NCBI GenBank assembly: GCA_963732335.1 | Contig: CAVSZO010000052.1 | Span: forward strand, 62,001 to 126,000 | Reading direction: 5' to 3' | Length of the DNA: 64,000 nt | Origin: Desertimonas sp963732335 | GTDB lineage: Bacteria; Actinomycetota; Acidimicrobiia; Acidimicrobiales; Ilumatobacteraceae | In this document: positions 35,550 to 46,188 of the stretch, one piece after another | Layout of the letters: each line of letters opens with the position of its first letter | Numbering within the stretch: the first letter of the stretch is position 1 | The notes under the pieces: generated by a model | What the model was told of the DNA's origin: nothing | What the model saw: only the letters and a program-made list of their open reading frames with translations | Databases searched by the model: none | Made by a program: the position numbers and the translations under genes

Positions 35550-36746
35550 ATGACCAGGAGCAGGCGATTGCTTGCCGCAGGATTCGCCGCGGCGCTCGGC
35601 ATCGCAGGCGTGACCATCGGATCGGGGTCGCTCAGCGCGTCCACCGGCGGTGGCATCTGTGAGGGGATCGACCTCGGCGCAATCGCCGGGACCGCCCCCG
35701 CCGGCACCGACGCGGCGGGTACCGCACCCGCGGGTACCGAACCGGCAGGCACGGAGCCGGCGGGTACCGAACCAGCAGGCACCGAACCAGCCGGCACCGG
35801 GGCCGCAGGTGGCGACGGTGTGCCCGTCGCCTTGATGTTCGATGTGACCGGTCGGGGCGACAAGTCGTTCAACGACGCCGCCGCCGCCGGGCTCGACCGT
35901 GCCGCCGCCGAACTCCCCATCGTCCCCACCGAGTCGCCACCCCAGTCCGCCGACGATCGCGCCGAGCGCGTCGCAGCCGCGGCCGAAGGCGGCAACCAGC
36001 TCGTGATGGCCATCGGATTCCTGTGGCTCGACACGATCACCCAAGCCTCCGCGGCATATCCCGACACGCACTTCCTGCTCATCGACGCCGTCGTCGAGGC
36101 CGAGAACGTGCACAACATCGTTTTCGCCGAGGAGCAGGGCTCGTTCCTCGTCGGCGTCGCCGCCGCGCTGCAGTCCGAGAGCGGCCAGCTCGGCTTCGTC
36201 GGTGGTGTGCCCAACGAACTGATCCAGAAGTTCGAGGCCGGGTTCACGGCGGGTGCCCAGTGCGTCAACCCGGACGCCGAAGTGCTCGTCGAGTACGTCT
36301 CCGACGATCCACAGATCGGCTTCAACGACCCTGCGCGGGGCAAGGAGATCGGCGCGGCGATGTACGAGGCCGGTGTCGACATCGTCTACGCCGCCGCCGG
36401 GCCAACCGGCACAGGCGTCCTCGAGGCGACCAGCGAGGCCGGCGAGCCGGGCGAGGTCTGGACGATCGGGGTCGACAGCGACCTCTACCAGCAGGTCGAT
36501 GCCGACCTCCAGCCGTACGTCCTGACATCGATGCTCAAGCGTGTCGACCTCGCCGTGTACAACACGATCGCCAGCGAAGTCGACGGCACGTTCGCCCCAG
36601 GCATCGAGACCTACGACCTGAGCGTCGACGGCGTTGGCTACTCGACCTCGGGCGGGTTCATCGACGAGTACGTCCCGACGATCGACGGGCTGGCGGCGTT
36701 GATCGCCGACGGCACGATCGTCGTGCCCACTGCGCCGGAGGGGTGA
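35550..36746 (+). CDS. BMP-family ABC transporter substrate-binding protein
   Basis: This is an intact protein of 398 residues. A signal peptide (residues 1-30) leads to a low-complexity linker of AGTEP units (46-86), then a BMP/PnrA-type type I periplasmic-binding fold. The fold is marked by LMFDVTGRGDKSFNDAAAAG, AIGFLWLDTITQA, GQLGFVGGVPNELIQKFEAGF and AAGPTGTGVLEA. Members bind nucleosides or purines. No clear lipobox Cys is visible. GGGGGAGA lies before the ATG. It is followed by its ATPase and two permeases (36843-41092), probably the same transcription unit with a hairpin between. Confidence 0.88.
   Translation: MTRSRRLLAAGFAAALGIAGVTIGSGSLSASTGGGICEGIDLGAIAGTAPAGTDAAGTAPAGTEPAGTEPAGTEPAGTEPAGTGAAGGDGVPVALMFDVTGRGDKSFNDAAAAGLDRAAAELPIVPTESPPQSADDRAERVAAAAEGGNQLVMAIGFLWLDTITQASAAYPDTHFLLIDAVVEAENVHNIVFAEEQGSFLVGVAAALQSESGQLGFVGGVPNELIQKFEAGFTAGAQCVNPDAEVLVEYVSDDPQIGFNDPARGKEIGAAMYEAGVDIVYAAAGPTGTGVLEATSEAGEPGEVWTIGVDSDLYQQVDADLQPYVLTSMLKRVDLAVYNTIASEVDGTFAPGIETYDLSVDGVGYSTSGGFIDEYVPTIDGLAALIADGTIVVPTAPEG
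35685..35807 (+). repeat. In-frame tandem repeat coding for AGTEP units
   Basis: About eight 15-base units encode (Ala-Gly-Thr-Glu/Ala-Pro/Ala)n at residues 46-86 of the BMP-family binding protein. Units differ mostly at third positions. The stretch is a flexible linker just after the signal peptide and a likely site of length change between strains. Confidence 0.75.
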
Positions 36747-36769
36747 CCACTCCGGTTTGAACCGCTTGC

Positions 36770-36797
36770 GAGGGCGCCTGGCCGGCCAGGCGCCCTC
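36770..36797 (+). terminator. Perfect 28-bp palindrome after the BMP gene
   Basis: The left arm GAGGGCGCCTGGCC (36770-36783) is fully complementary to the right arm GGCCAGGCGCCCTC (36784-36797). It lies 24 bp after the binding-protein stop and 45 bp before the ATPase start, with no T-run. It could partly stop or protect the transcript so that more binding protein than ATPase is made. Confidence 0.6.
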
Positions 36798-36842
36798 GTC
36801 GTTCTGGGCACGGACGTCCGATCAGCTAGAACGGCAGCACAC

Positions 36843-38483
<1,641 letters not shown>

Positions 38484-38487
<4 letters not shown>

Positions 38488-39641
38488 GCAGGAAGGTGCT
38501 CTACGGCGTGGCGGCACCGGTGCTTGCCGCCTTCGTTGCGATCGCCGTGTCGTCGGTCGCCCTGCTGATCGCCGGAGAGAGCCCGCGCACGGCGTTCCTG
38601 GAGATGTGGAAGTCGATCGACAGCACTGCCTCTGTCGTCGCCATCGTCAACCGCGCCGTGCCGTATTACGTCGCCGGGGTGGCCGTGGCGATCGGGTTCA
38701 TCATGCGCCTGTTCAACATCGGCGTCGACGGCCAGCACCAGCTCGCCGCCCTGTTCGCCGCCGCCTTCGGCTTCGGCATCGGTTCGTGGGGATTGCCCGC
38801 GCCGATCTACGTCCTTTCGATCTTCCTCGTCGCCGTGCTGGTGGCGATGGCGTGGGCGACGATCGCCTCCGTGCTCAAGGTCACCCGCAACGTCAACGAG
38901 GTGATCTCGACGATCATGCTCAACTTCATTGCCAGCCAGCTGATCTTCTACCTGCTGCGCGAGCACTGGAACCGCGGTGCCGGGTTGGTGGCCGAGACCG
39001 GGCCGCTACCCAGCGGGGCACGGATCCCCCACCTCAACCGACTATTCGAGGCGATCGGCTTCCACTTCCCGGCCAACGTCGTGCTGCAGGGCTTCCTGCC
39101 GATCGCACTCATCGTCGGCATCGCCTACTACGTTGTCCTCAATCGCAGCCGGTTCGGCTTCGACCTCAGAGTGTCCGGTCAGAACCCGGCGGCGGCGAAG
39201 GCATCCGGCATCAACCCGAAGCGGATGGTGCTGCTGACGTTCCTGATCTCGGGTGGCATCGCCGGTCTGATCGGACTGACTCCCCTCCTCGCCGATCCGC
39301 AGTACGGCAAGTACGGCGACCAGTTCCCGCAGGGCCTCGGCTTCACGGGGTTGTCGCTGGCGCTGCTCGGCCGCAACCACCCTGTCGGCATCGCCGCCGC
39401 CGCGCTCGTCTGGGCGACGATCGAGCGGGCAACACAACGGCTCGGCTTCATCGACATCCCTCAGGAGATCGGCACCATCCTGCAGGGTTCGTTCCTGCTC
39501 GCCGCTGTCGTGGCCTACGAGGTCGTCCGCCGCAAGGCCGAGGAGGCCGAGACCCGGGCGATGGCCAGGCGGACGCCCATGCCGACTGCGCCGGCGCCGC
39601 CACCGATCGCGCCACCTGACGCCGCGGGGGCCGTCGCATGA
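38484..39641 (+). CDS. BMP-type ABC importer permease 1 (NupP-like)
   Basis: This is an intact membrane protein of 385 residues of the BPD_transp_2 family with about ten helices. Diagnostic stretches are GFIMRLFNIGVDGQHQLAAL, the coupling region KVTRNVNEVISTIMLNFIA, and GQNPAAAKASGINPKR. These are typical of the larger permease of nucleoside importers. The C-terminal tail is Pro/Ala-rich. The start overlaps the ATPase stop and the end overlaps the next permease, so subunits are made in coupled fashion. Confidence 0.88.
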
Positions 39642-41092
39642 CGGCGGCGACCGTCAACGGGTGGAATGCCACCACGTCGCGGGCATTCCGCGTTCCTGGC
39701 CCGCTCTGGCTGTGGGGCGCACTGGCGACGGTGCTGGCGATGTCGATCACGCGATCGATCACCGACAACAACGACCTGACGTCGGCCGGAACGATGAGCG
39801 TCGCCATCCGCACCGCCGCGCCGATCGCCATGGCCGGTCTCGGCGGCCTTTATGCCGAGCGCAGCGGGACGGTGAACATCGGCCTCGAGGGGATGATGAT
39901 CCTCGGCACCGTGTTCGGCGGCTGGTGGGGATGGGAGTACGGCCCGTGGGGTGCCCTGCTGGGCGGAGCCGTCGGCGGTCTGTTCGGAGGGCTGCTCCTC
40001 GCACTGGTGACGACGACGTTCGGGGTCAACCACATCGTCGCTGGTTTCGCCATCAACATCCTCGCCCCGGGCATCGCCCGGTTCATGTCGACCACGCTGT
40101 TCGTCGGCGAGCAGGGCGGTTCGCTCACCAACTCACCGGGTGTCACCGGCGACATCGGCGAGTTCACCATGCCGTTCCTCTCCGGCGGGCAGTTCTTCGG
40201 CAACGAAACACCCGACGCCCTCGGTCGCATCGACTCGTGGAACTGGTTCGCCGTGTCCGACGTCGCCGGCGTCCTCAAGGGCCTCACCGCCGGCGTCCGC
40301 TACGACGTGCTCGTCGGCATCGGCCTGTTCGCGGCCAGCGTGTTCCTGCTGTGGCACACCCGCTTCGGGCTGCGCCTCCGCTCGGCGGGCGAGCATCCGA
40401 GCGCGGCGGATTCGCTCGGTGTGCGGGTCCACCTCTTCCGATACATCGGCGCGGCAATCTCCGGCGCACTCGCTGGTCTCGGCGGAGCGATGCTCGTGAT
40501 CTCGGCGGGCCGGTACAGCCAGGGCCAGACCGTCGGCAAGGGATTCCTCGGCCTCGCCACGCTGGTCGTCGGCAACTGGAGACCCGTCGGCGTCGCCATC
40601 GGCGCCTCGATCTTCGGCTTCTTCGACGGGATCACCCAACGGTTGAGTCCGGAAGACCTCGTCCTCGCCCTGCTCCTCGCCGCGGCTTTGCTGCTGTTCG
40701 CCGGGACGGTGTATGCGTTCGTCACCAAGGGGACGACGGCGATGAAGTTGGTCGCCGTCGGCCTGTGCGCCTTCGGGATCTTCGTCGTGTTGCGGGCGTT
40801 CTTCTACGAGCTCGGTGACAGCGTCGCCGTGTTCGTGCTCTGGCTCGCCGTCGGCATGGCGTTCACCGCGGTGGGCGTCATCGCCGCCTCCCGCTACAGC
40901 GGGCTCACGGCGGCGATCACGGCGATGGCCGCGGTCGCCGCCCTGTTCGTGTACCTGCGTCTCGACGCGATCCCCGACGAGTTCGTGCCGATGCTGCCCT
41001 ACATCGTCACGCTCGTCGTCGTGTCGTCCCGCGGTCAGGCACTGCGACCGCCGGCGGCCGCCGGCGAACCGTGGTTCAAGGGCCAGCAATAG
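39638..41092 (+). CDS. BMP-type ABC importer permease 2 (NupQ-like) with extra C-terminal membrane region
   Basis: This is an intact protein of 484 residues. The first 340 residues are a BPD_transp_2 permease: GGLYAERSGTVNIGLEGMMI, FGVNHIVAGFAINILAPGIAR and RSAGEHPSAADSLGVRV. Usual members end near residue 320; here about 130 extra residues with four more hydrophobic segments follow (GTTAMKLVAVGLCAFGIFVV onward). The extra part may be an added membrane domain. It completes a binding protein-ATPase-permease-permease importer for nucleosides or related bases. It starts by ATGA overlap with permease 1. Confidence 0.85.
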   Translation: MTAATVNGWNATTSRAFRVPGPLWLWGALATVLAMSITRSITDNNDLTSAGTMSVAIRTAAPIAMAGLGGLYAERSGTVNIGLEGMMILGTVFGGWWGWEYGPWGALLGGAVGGLFGGLLLALVTTTFGVNHIVAGFAINILAPGIARFMSTTLFVGEQGGSLTNSPGVTGDIGEFTMPFLSGGQFFGNETPDALGRIDSWNWFAVSDVAGVLKGLTAGVRYDVLVGIGLFAASVFLLWHTRFGLRLRSAGEHPSAADSLGVRVHLFRYIGAAISGALAGLGGAMLVISAGRYSQGQTVGKGFLGLATLVVGNWRPVGVAIGASIFGFFDGITQRLSPEDLVLALLLAAALLLFAGTVYAFVTKGTTAMKLVAVGLCAFGIFVVLRAFFYELGDSVAVFVLWLAVGMAFTAVGVIAASRYSGLTAAITAMAAVAALFVYLRLDAIPDEFVPMLPYIVTLVVVSSRGQALRPPAAAGEPWFKGQQ

Positions 41093-41464
41093 CGCGAGAG
41101 GCGGTGGCCGAGATCGTGATGCCGCCGCGAGGGCGTTGGGTGAGGGTGACGGTGACCGCTTCCGCCTTGGCAGTGTCGAAGATCTCGCCGGCGATCTCGG
41201 CCGCCAGTGCCTCGGCGAACACGGGCCGGTCGCGGAAGCCCCAGAGGTACAGCTTGAGGCTCTTGCTCTCGACGCACCACTCCCCCGGCACGTAGACGAT
41301 CTCGACCGACGAGATGTCCGGCTGGCCCGTGATCGGACAGACCGACGTGAGCTCCTCGGTGGTGAAGCGCACCTGGGTGACGTGCTCCGGCGCGGGGAAC
41401 ACCTCGACATGGTCGATGGCGTGACGCACCGTGGCCCGAGCACCGTGAGCTCACCGCGTTCCAT
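41076..41464 (-). CDS. queF: preQ0 reductase QueF (frameshifted near the N-terminus)
   Basis: This is the type I QueF (about 129 residues), which reduces 7-cyano-7-deazaguanine to preQ1 in queuosine synthesis using NADPH. The catalytic block TSVCPITGQPD holds the thioimide-forming Cys and the proton-donating Asp, and the hallmark ESKSLKLYL binds the nucleobase/NADPH. The N-terminus MERGELTVLG lies in another frame; one indel near 41440 rejoins it. Without that, translation could begin at GTG 41429. The 3' end overlaps permease 2 by 17 bp on the opposite strand. No other queuosine gene is in the window. Confidence 0.85.
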
Positions 41465-41501
41465 GGCCCGGACGCTACCGACGCCATCTACATTGAGCTT
41501 C

Positions 41502-42369
41502 GTGCTGACCGCCGCCGACATCGACCGTTATCGGCGGGACGGGTTCCTGATGGTCGAAGGCTTCGCATCCCGTGATGCGTGCGCGGCGTTGCGGCAACGA
41601 GCGTTGGACATCGTCGAGGCTTGGGAGCCGACGGCCGAGCGCACGGTGTTCACCACCGATCAGCAGGAGCGCACGAGCAACCGGAGAGTTCCTCGACTCG
41701 GCGGGCTCGGTCTGGTGCTTCTTCGAGGCCGGCGCCTTCGACGAGTCGGGCGAGCTGGGCCAGGACAAGTCGCTGAGCATCAACAAGATCGGTCACGCCA
41801 TGCACGACCTCGATCCCGTGTTCGAGTCGTTCAGCTACACCCCGGAGCTCGCCGCGGTGGCCACCGACATCGGGATGACCGATCCGCTGGCGATCCAGTC
41901 GATGTACATCTTCAAGCAGCCGCACATCGGCGGCGAGGTCAAGTGCCATCAAGACGCCACGTTCCTGTACACCGACCCGGTGAGCGTCGTCGGCTTCTGG
42001 TTCGCCATCGAGGACGCGACGATCGAGAACGGATGCATGTGGGCTCAGCCGGGCGGGCACCGGGGACCGCTCCGGGAGCGCTTCGAACGGGCCGGGGCGA
42101 CCAACGACGACGGGACGCGGTTCGTCGCCCTTGATCCGACGCCCCTGCCAGATCCGCCCGACGGCCTCGTGCCGATCGAGGCGGCGACGGGAACGCTTGT
42201 CGTCCTCCACGGCCTGCTCCCGCATTGGAGCGACGTCAACCGTTCGGCGTCGAGCCGCCACGCCTACAGCCTCCACTGCATCGACGGAGCGGCGCACTAC
42301 CCGGCGACGAACTGGCTGCAGCGGCCGGCGTCGATGCCGCTGCGCTCACTCGCCGGAGTGGCGCGCTGA
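41502..42369 (+). CDS. Phytanoyl-CoA dioxygenase family protein (frameshifted)
   Basis: This is an Fe(II)/2-oxoglutarate oxygenase of about 288 residues. It starts LTAADIDRYRRDGFLMVEGF and contains the iron-binding His-x-Asp in VKCHQDATFLYTD. The distal His and the Arg that binds 2-oxoglutarate lie in the segment LLPHWSDVNRS and RHAYSLH. The frame changes once near 41684, where one extra base seems present. PhyH proteins hydroxylate varied small molecules, and the substrate is unknown. It is directly followed by adenosine deaminase with no gap. Confidence 0.82.
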
Positions 42370-43458
42370 ATGCCGGCGCTCTCTCGCGACCTGTGCGTGC
42401 GGGCGCCGAAGGCGCTCCTCCACGACCACCTCGACGGCGGCCTTCGTCCGGCCACGGTGATCGAGCTGGCCAGCGAGTACGGCTACAACAGCCTCCCGAC
42501 CACGGACGTCGACGAGCTCTCCGCCTGGTTCAACCGCGGCGCCAAACGCAACGACCTTGTCCTCTATCTGGAGACGTTCGCCCACACGATCGGTGTGATG
42601 CAGCACCGCGACGCCGTCGAGCGGGTCGCCTACGAGTGCGCCCAGGATCTGGCCGCCGACGGTGTGATCTACGCCGAGGTGCGCATGGCGCCGGAGCTGT
42701 GCACCGAGGCAGGGTTGACGCTGGACGAGGCGATGCAGGCGATCCTCGACGGCTTCGCCCGCGGATCAGCGGGGACGCCGCTGACGATCTACGCCATCGC
42801 CACGGCGATGCGTACGGCGGCGCGCAGCCTGGAGATCGCCGAGCTCGCCGTGCGCTTCCGCGACGCCGGGGTGGTCGGCTTCGACATCGCCGGCGCCGAG
42901 GCCGGCTACCCGCCGACGCGCCACCTCGACGCCTTCCAGTACGTGATGCGCGAGAACTTCCACGCCACGATCCACGCCGGCGAAGCGTTCGGCCTGCCGA
43001 GCATCTGGGAGGCGGTGCAATGGTGCGGAGCCGAACGCCTCGGCCACGGCGTTCGCATCGTCGACGACATCAAGGGCCCCGAGGGCGCCGAGCAGCTCGG
43101 TCGCTTGGCGGCCTACATCCGCGACACCCGCATCCCCCTCGAGCTGTGCCCGACGTCGAACGTCAACACCGGCGTCTGCGCCTCGATCGAGGAGCATCCG
43201 ATCGGGATGCTCCGTCGCTTGCGCTTCCGGGTCACCGTCAACACCGACAACCGGTTGATGAGCAACACGTCGATGTCGAAGGAGTTCGAGAAGCTCTCGG
43301 CGGCGTTCGGTTGGGGGCTCGACGATTTCGAGTGGCTGACGATCAACACGGTGAAGAGCGCCTTCGCCTCGTTTCCCGAGCGGTTGCGCCTGATCAACGC
43401 CGTGATCAAGCCGCACTACGCACTGCTCACCGCCGAACAAGCCCTAGGAGCGCAATGA
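42370..43458 (+). CDS. add: Adenosine deaminase
   Basis: This is an intact enzyme of 362 residues that converts adenosine to inosine (or deoxyadenosine to deoxyinosine). Zinc and substrate residues are visible: HDHLDGGLR at the N-terminus, HAGEAFG with the third zinc His and catalytic Glu, GHGVR, CPTSNVNTGV and the NTDNRLMS motif with the zinc Asp. It starts at the base after the PhyH stop and its own stop overlaps upp by four bases. Together with the BMP importer it forms a nucleoside uptake and salvage module. Confidence 0.93.
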   Translation: MPALSRDLCVRAPKALLHDHLDGGLRPATVIELASEYGYNSLPTTDVDELSAWFNRGAKRNDLVLYLETFAHTIGVMQHRDAVERVAYECAQDLAADGVIYAEVRMAPELCTEAGLTLDEAMQAILDGFARGSAGTPLTIYAIATAMRTAARSLEIAELAVRFRDAGVVGFDIAGAEAGYPPTRHLDAFQYVMRENFHATIHAGEAFGLPSIWEAVQWCGAERLGHGVRIVDDIKGPEGAEQLGRLAAYIRDTRIPLELCPTSNVNTGVCASIEEHPIGMLRRLRFRVTVNTDNRLMSNTSMSKEFEKLSAAFGWGLDDFEWLTINTVKSAFASFPERLRLINAVIKPHYALLTAEQALGAQ

Positions 43459-44111
43459 GCGTGAGTCCCGCCACCGACTTGGTCACTGTCACGGTGGTCG
43501 AGCATCCGGTCGTGGCCGACGCCCTCGCCCGTATCCGCGACGTCACGACACCGAACGCCCTGTTCCGTCAGAACCTCGAGCGCATCGGCAGTCTGCTCCT
43601 CGTTCGGGCGACTGAGGATCTGCCGACGGTCGACACGACGGTGACCACGCCGCTGACCGAGGCGCCCGCTCGCCGGCTCGCCGTGCAGCCGGTGGTGGTA
43701 CCGATCCTGCGCGCCGGGCTCGGCTTCGTCCACGCTGCTCAGGAGCTGTTGCCCGACGCCGACGTCGGCTTCGTGGGGATCAGCCGCGACGAGGAAACGT
43801 TCGCCCCCAAGCCGTACGTCAACAAGCTGCCGGAGTCGCTGGCGGGCCGGCCAGTGATCGTCATCGATCCGATGCTCGCCACCGGCGGGTCGCTCGTGCA
43901 CACGATCGAGCTGCTGCTCCAGCGTGGCGCCCCGCAGCCGATCACGGCGGTGTGCGCGCTGTGCGCTCCGGAGGGCATCGAGCGTCTCCGTGACGCCGGC
44001 CTGACCGTCCACGTCGTCACCGCCGCCATCGACGACCACCTCAACGACCACGCCTTCATCGTCCCCGGCCTCGGCGACGCCGGCGACCGCCAATTCGGCC
44101 CGCCGGCCTGA
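43455..44111 (+). CDS. upp: Uracil phosphoribosyltransferase
   Basis: This is an intact enzyme of 218 residues that makes UMP from uracil and PRPP. The PRPP loop VIDPMLATGGSL is clear, and VVPILRAGLGF and the C-terminal PGLGDAGDRQFG are family signatures. It is the last gene of the add-upp pair and is coupled to add by ATGA. The pair salvages bases from imported nucleosides, although no nucleoside phosphorylase lies in the window. Confidence 0.94.
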   Translation: MSVSPATDLVTVTVVEHPVVADALARIRDVTTPNALFRQNLERIGSLLLVRATEDLPTVDTTVTTPLTEAPARRLAVQPVVVPILRAGLGFVHAAQELLPDADVGFVGISRDEETFAPKPYVNKLPESLAGRPVIVIDPMLATGGSLVHTIELLLQRGAPQPITAVCALCAPEGIERLRDAGLTVHVVTAAIDDHLNDHAFIVPGLGDAGDRQFGPPA

Positions 44112-44126
44112 CCCCGCAGCCCCGAG

Positions 44127-44172
44127 CTGGCGTCCGCGACGATCCTTGGCATCGCTGTGACGCCAGATCGTC
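44127..44172. other. Interleaved inverted repeats between convergent genes
   Basis: CTGGCGTC (44127-44134) pairs with GACGCCAG (44159-44166), and GACGATC (44138-44144) pairs with GATCGTC (44166-44172). The order A-B-A'-B' would give a pseudoknot or two competing hairpins. It lies between the upp stop and the convergent AbiEi-like stop, so a termination role is possible. Confidence 0.35.
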
Positions 44173-44199
44173 ATCACAGCGACCAGAGTCGCACAGCCT

Positions 44200-45176
44200 T
44201 CAGGCGGAGCGGAACAGGCGGCGGCGCTGGCGATAGATCTCCGCGATCTCGGCGCCGACGGCTGGCGAGGTTCGTCGCCGCCGATTCGTCGTAGCACTCG
44301 ACGTGCCAGCCGACCGCCGCACGCTCGCGGTCGCCGCTGCTGGTCGGCACGCATCCCGAGGTCACCACCGTGCCACCACGAGTGCCCGGGCTCGAAGCCG
44401 AGCATGACGTCGGGCCAGGCGAGATCGAGGTGGACGACACTCGCCGGTGGCCAGCGTCAACGGATGCTGCCGCACCGGCTCCGGCAGCCCTGCTGCGACT
44501 GCGGCTCGAGCACGTCGATCTCGAGTCCACTCTGGCTGGCACGCGACCGCACGGCAACGTGCGATCGAGCCAGCGGCGGATCGCTGCTCACGCCGGACCG
44601 GCCGCGAGCAGCGACTCGCTCCAGGTACTGCGGCGGCCTCGAGGGGCGAGACAAGCGTAGGTGCCAGGCGTCCTCGGCGGCACGCTCGAAGCGGCGTCGT
44701 TGCAAGCGTGCGGCGAGGTACCGAGCAGCATCTTCGGCGGTGTGGCGATACGCAACCCGTCGTCGCGCTCGCACGACATCGCGTCCGATCGATCCACGTA
44801 CTGAACGTCGCCCGCAGCCAGTCCGGCAACACGCCCGCGCTCGCGCGTGCTGGTCACCAGTTCGATCGGCCGCTTCGGCATCCCCCGCAGACCGTAGAGG
44901 CGCCCGGCGGTCGGCCCGCTCGAGGAAGCTGTCGCCACCAGCCGAACAGCTGGGCGGCCATCGCCCGCTGGCGAAACGTCGGCGGGAAGCTCGGCGAGCT
45001 CGACGACCCCGGGAAGCACCGCGACGATGACCCCGCGTTGCCGGGCGCGGCCGAGCGTCCGCTCGGGCACGCCGATGGTCGACCAGCTGCCTCATCGTCG
45101 CCACGCCGAATTGGCTGGCGAACAAGCGCAATGCTTCGGGTCGATCGAGTACTCCACGATGAATGTTGTGTTCCAT
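44200..45176 (-). pseudogene. AbiEi-like/DUF559 (Vsr-like) protein, multiply frameshifted
   Basis: The N-terminal winged-helix part reads FASQFGVATMRQLVDH then PERTLGRARQRGVIVAVLPG, as in AbiEi-type antitoxin domains. Later pieces in other frames include LYGLRGMPKRPIELV, GLPEPVRQHPLTL and, near the end, AWPDVMLGFEPGHSWWHGGD, then AEIAEIYRQRRRLFRSA at the stop. That C-terminal part resembles DUF559 endonuclease-like domains. At least five frame changes are needed over about 325 residues. It may be decayed or badly sequenced. The ATG overlaps the SnoaL-like stop by one base. Confidence 0.6.
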
Positions 45177-45706
45177 CACCTCCCCTGGGCGCGCCGAACC
45201 AGTCGAAACGGAAACCGACACCACTCTTTGGTGTCGCTGTGATGACGTTGGTGGCCAGCCGATCGACCAATGATTCGATGCACGCGTCGGACGGCGGTCA
45301 GGGTGGCGGCGCCGGTTTGGCGGAGGTAGGTCAGCGAATCCCAGTAGTCGGTGCGGCGGGTGATCAGGCCATCGCCGACGTCGATGACCATCACGCCGCG
45401 GACGTCGATCGGGTGGCCGTCGCTCGTGGCCGTGAGGCGGTACTCGACGGCGACACGGTCGCCCGCGGCGATCACCGACTCGACCTCGTAGCGCAGCCCA
45501 GGCAGCGACGCCAGGAACCCCGGCAGCCGCGACCGGTACTCGTCAGCTCCGACGCTCCCGCGGCCGAGGGCGCTGGCGTGCTCGTTGACGAAGTCGGCGG
45601 CGACATGGGCGGCGATCGCGTCGGGGTCACCTCCAGCGAACGACGCAAGATAGGAGCGGACCGTGTCTTCCGGGCACCGCCCGGACCCTGGGTCCTCCGG
45701 GCTCAT
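45176..45706 (-). CDS. SnoaL/NTF2-like protein
   Basis: This is a protein of 176 residues with a SnoaL-like/NTF2 fold: VRSYLASFAGGDPDAIAAHV, FVNEHASALGRGSVG, GDRVAVEYRLTATSDG and GLITRRTDYWDSLTYLRQTG. Such proteins are small-molecule isomerases, hydrolases or simple ligand binders. The last 35 residues are Arg/His-rich and unlike the family, so the true stop may be earlier. Its ATG overlaps the VOC gene upstream by four bases and its stop overlaps the AbiEi-like gene. Confidence 0.75.
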   Translation of the reverse strand: MSPEDPGSGRCPEDTVRSYLASFAGGDPDAIAAHVAADFVNEHASALGRGSVGADEYRSRLPGFLASLPGLRYEVESVIAAGDRVAVEYRLTATSDGHPIDVRGVMVIDVGDGLITRRTDYWDSLTYLRQTGAATLTAVRRVHRIIGRSAGHQRHHSDTKEWCRFPFRLVRRAQGR

Positions 45707-46188
45707 GACCCCCAGACTGCCCGGGCCGTGGCGTACACGCCCTGATCGAACGAGAACTCGATCATGTTGCCGTCCGGGTCGCGCAGCATGCACACGTAGC
45801 CGATCGGCGGTGGCAGCTGCTGCGGCGCCATCGCCAGGCAGCCCGCCTCCTCGGCGCCGCGCGCCGCCTCGTCGAGCGCCTCGCGGGTCGGCAGCTCGAT
45901 GCCGAGGTGGGCGAACGGGGCGAGCACCTCCTGTGGATATTCCTTGAACGGATCGGTCTCGGGGAGGAACTGGGCGAGGACGAGGATGAACGGCCGCTCC
46001 ACCGACTCCGGCTGGCCGAGCCACGCCCCGAACCCGAGGTCGTCCTGGCGCTTGTCGAGCAGTCGCAGCGGCGTGAACCGCTCGTACCAGGCGATCGAGG
46101 CGTCGATGTCGGCGACGCGCAGGGCGACGTGGGTCCACGTCGGGCTCGCCGGGCGCAGCTCGTGGAGCGCCTCGTCCGACTCACTCAC
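45703..46188 (-). CDS. VOC-family (glyoxalase/dioxygenase-like) protein 2
   Basis: This is an intact protein of 161 residues with the vicinal-oxygen-chelate fold. It shows WTHVALRVADIDASIAWYER with the first metal His, FAHLGIELPTREAL with the central His, and the C-terminal GYVCMLRDPDGNMIEFSFD with the metal Glu. The substrate is unknown. The GTG start at 46188 overlaps the preceding VOC gene by eight bases; the minus-strand operon then runs on to the SnoaL-like gene. Confidence 0.82.
   Translation of the reverse strand: MSESDEALHELRPASPTWTHVALRVADIDASIAWYERFTPLRLLDKRQDDLGFGAWLGQPESVERPFILVLAQFLPETDPFKEYPQEVLAPFAHLGIELPTREALDEAARGAEEAGCLAMAPQQLPPPIGYVCMLRDPDGNMIEFSFDQGVYATARAVWGS

Noticed and set aside
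42225..44111. A 628-codon frame ending in upp
   Set aside because: The first 410 codons are a shadow of adenosine deaminase; Upp starts at 43455 with an ATGA overlap.
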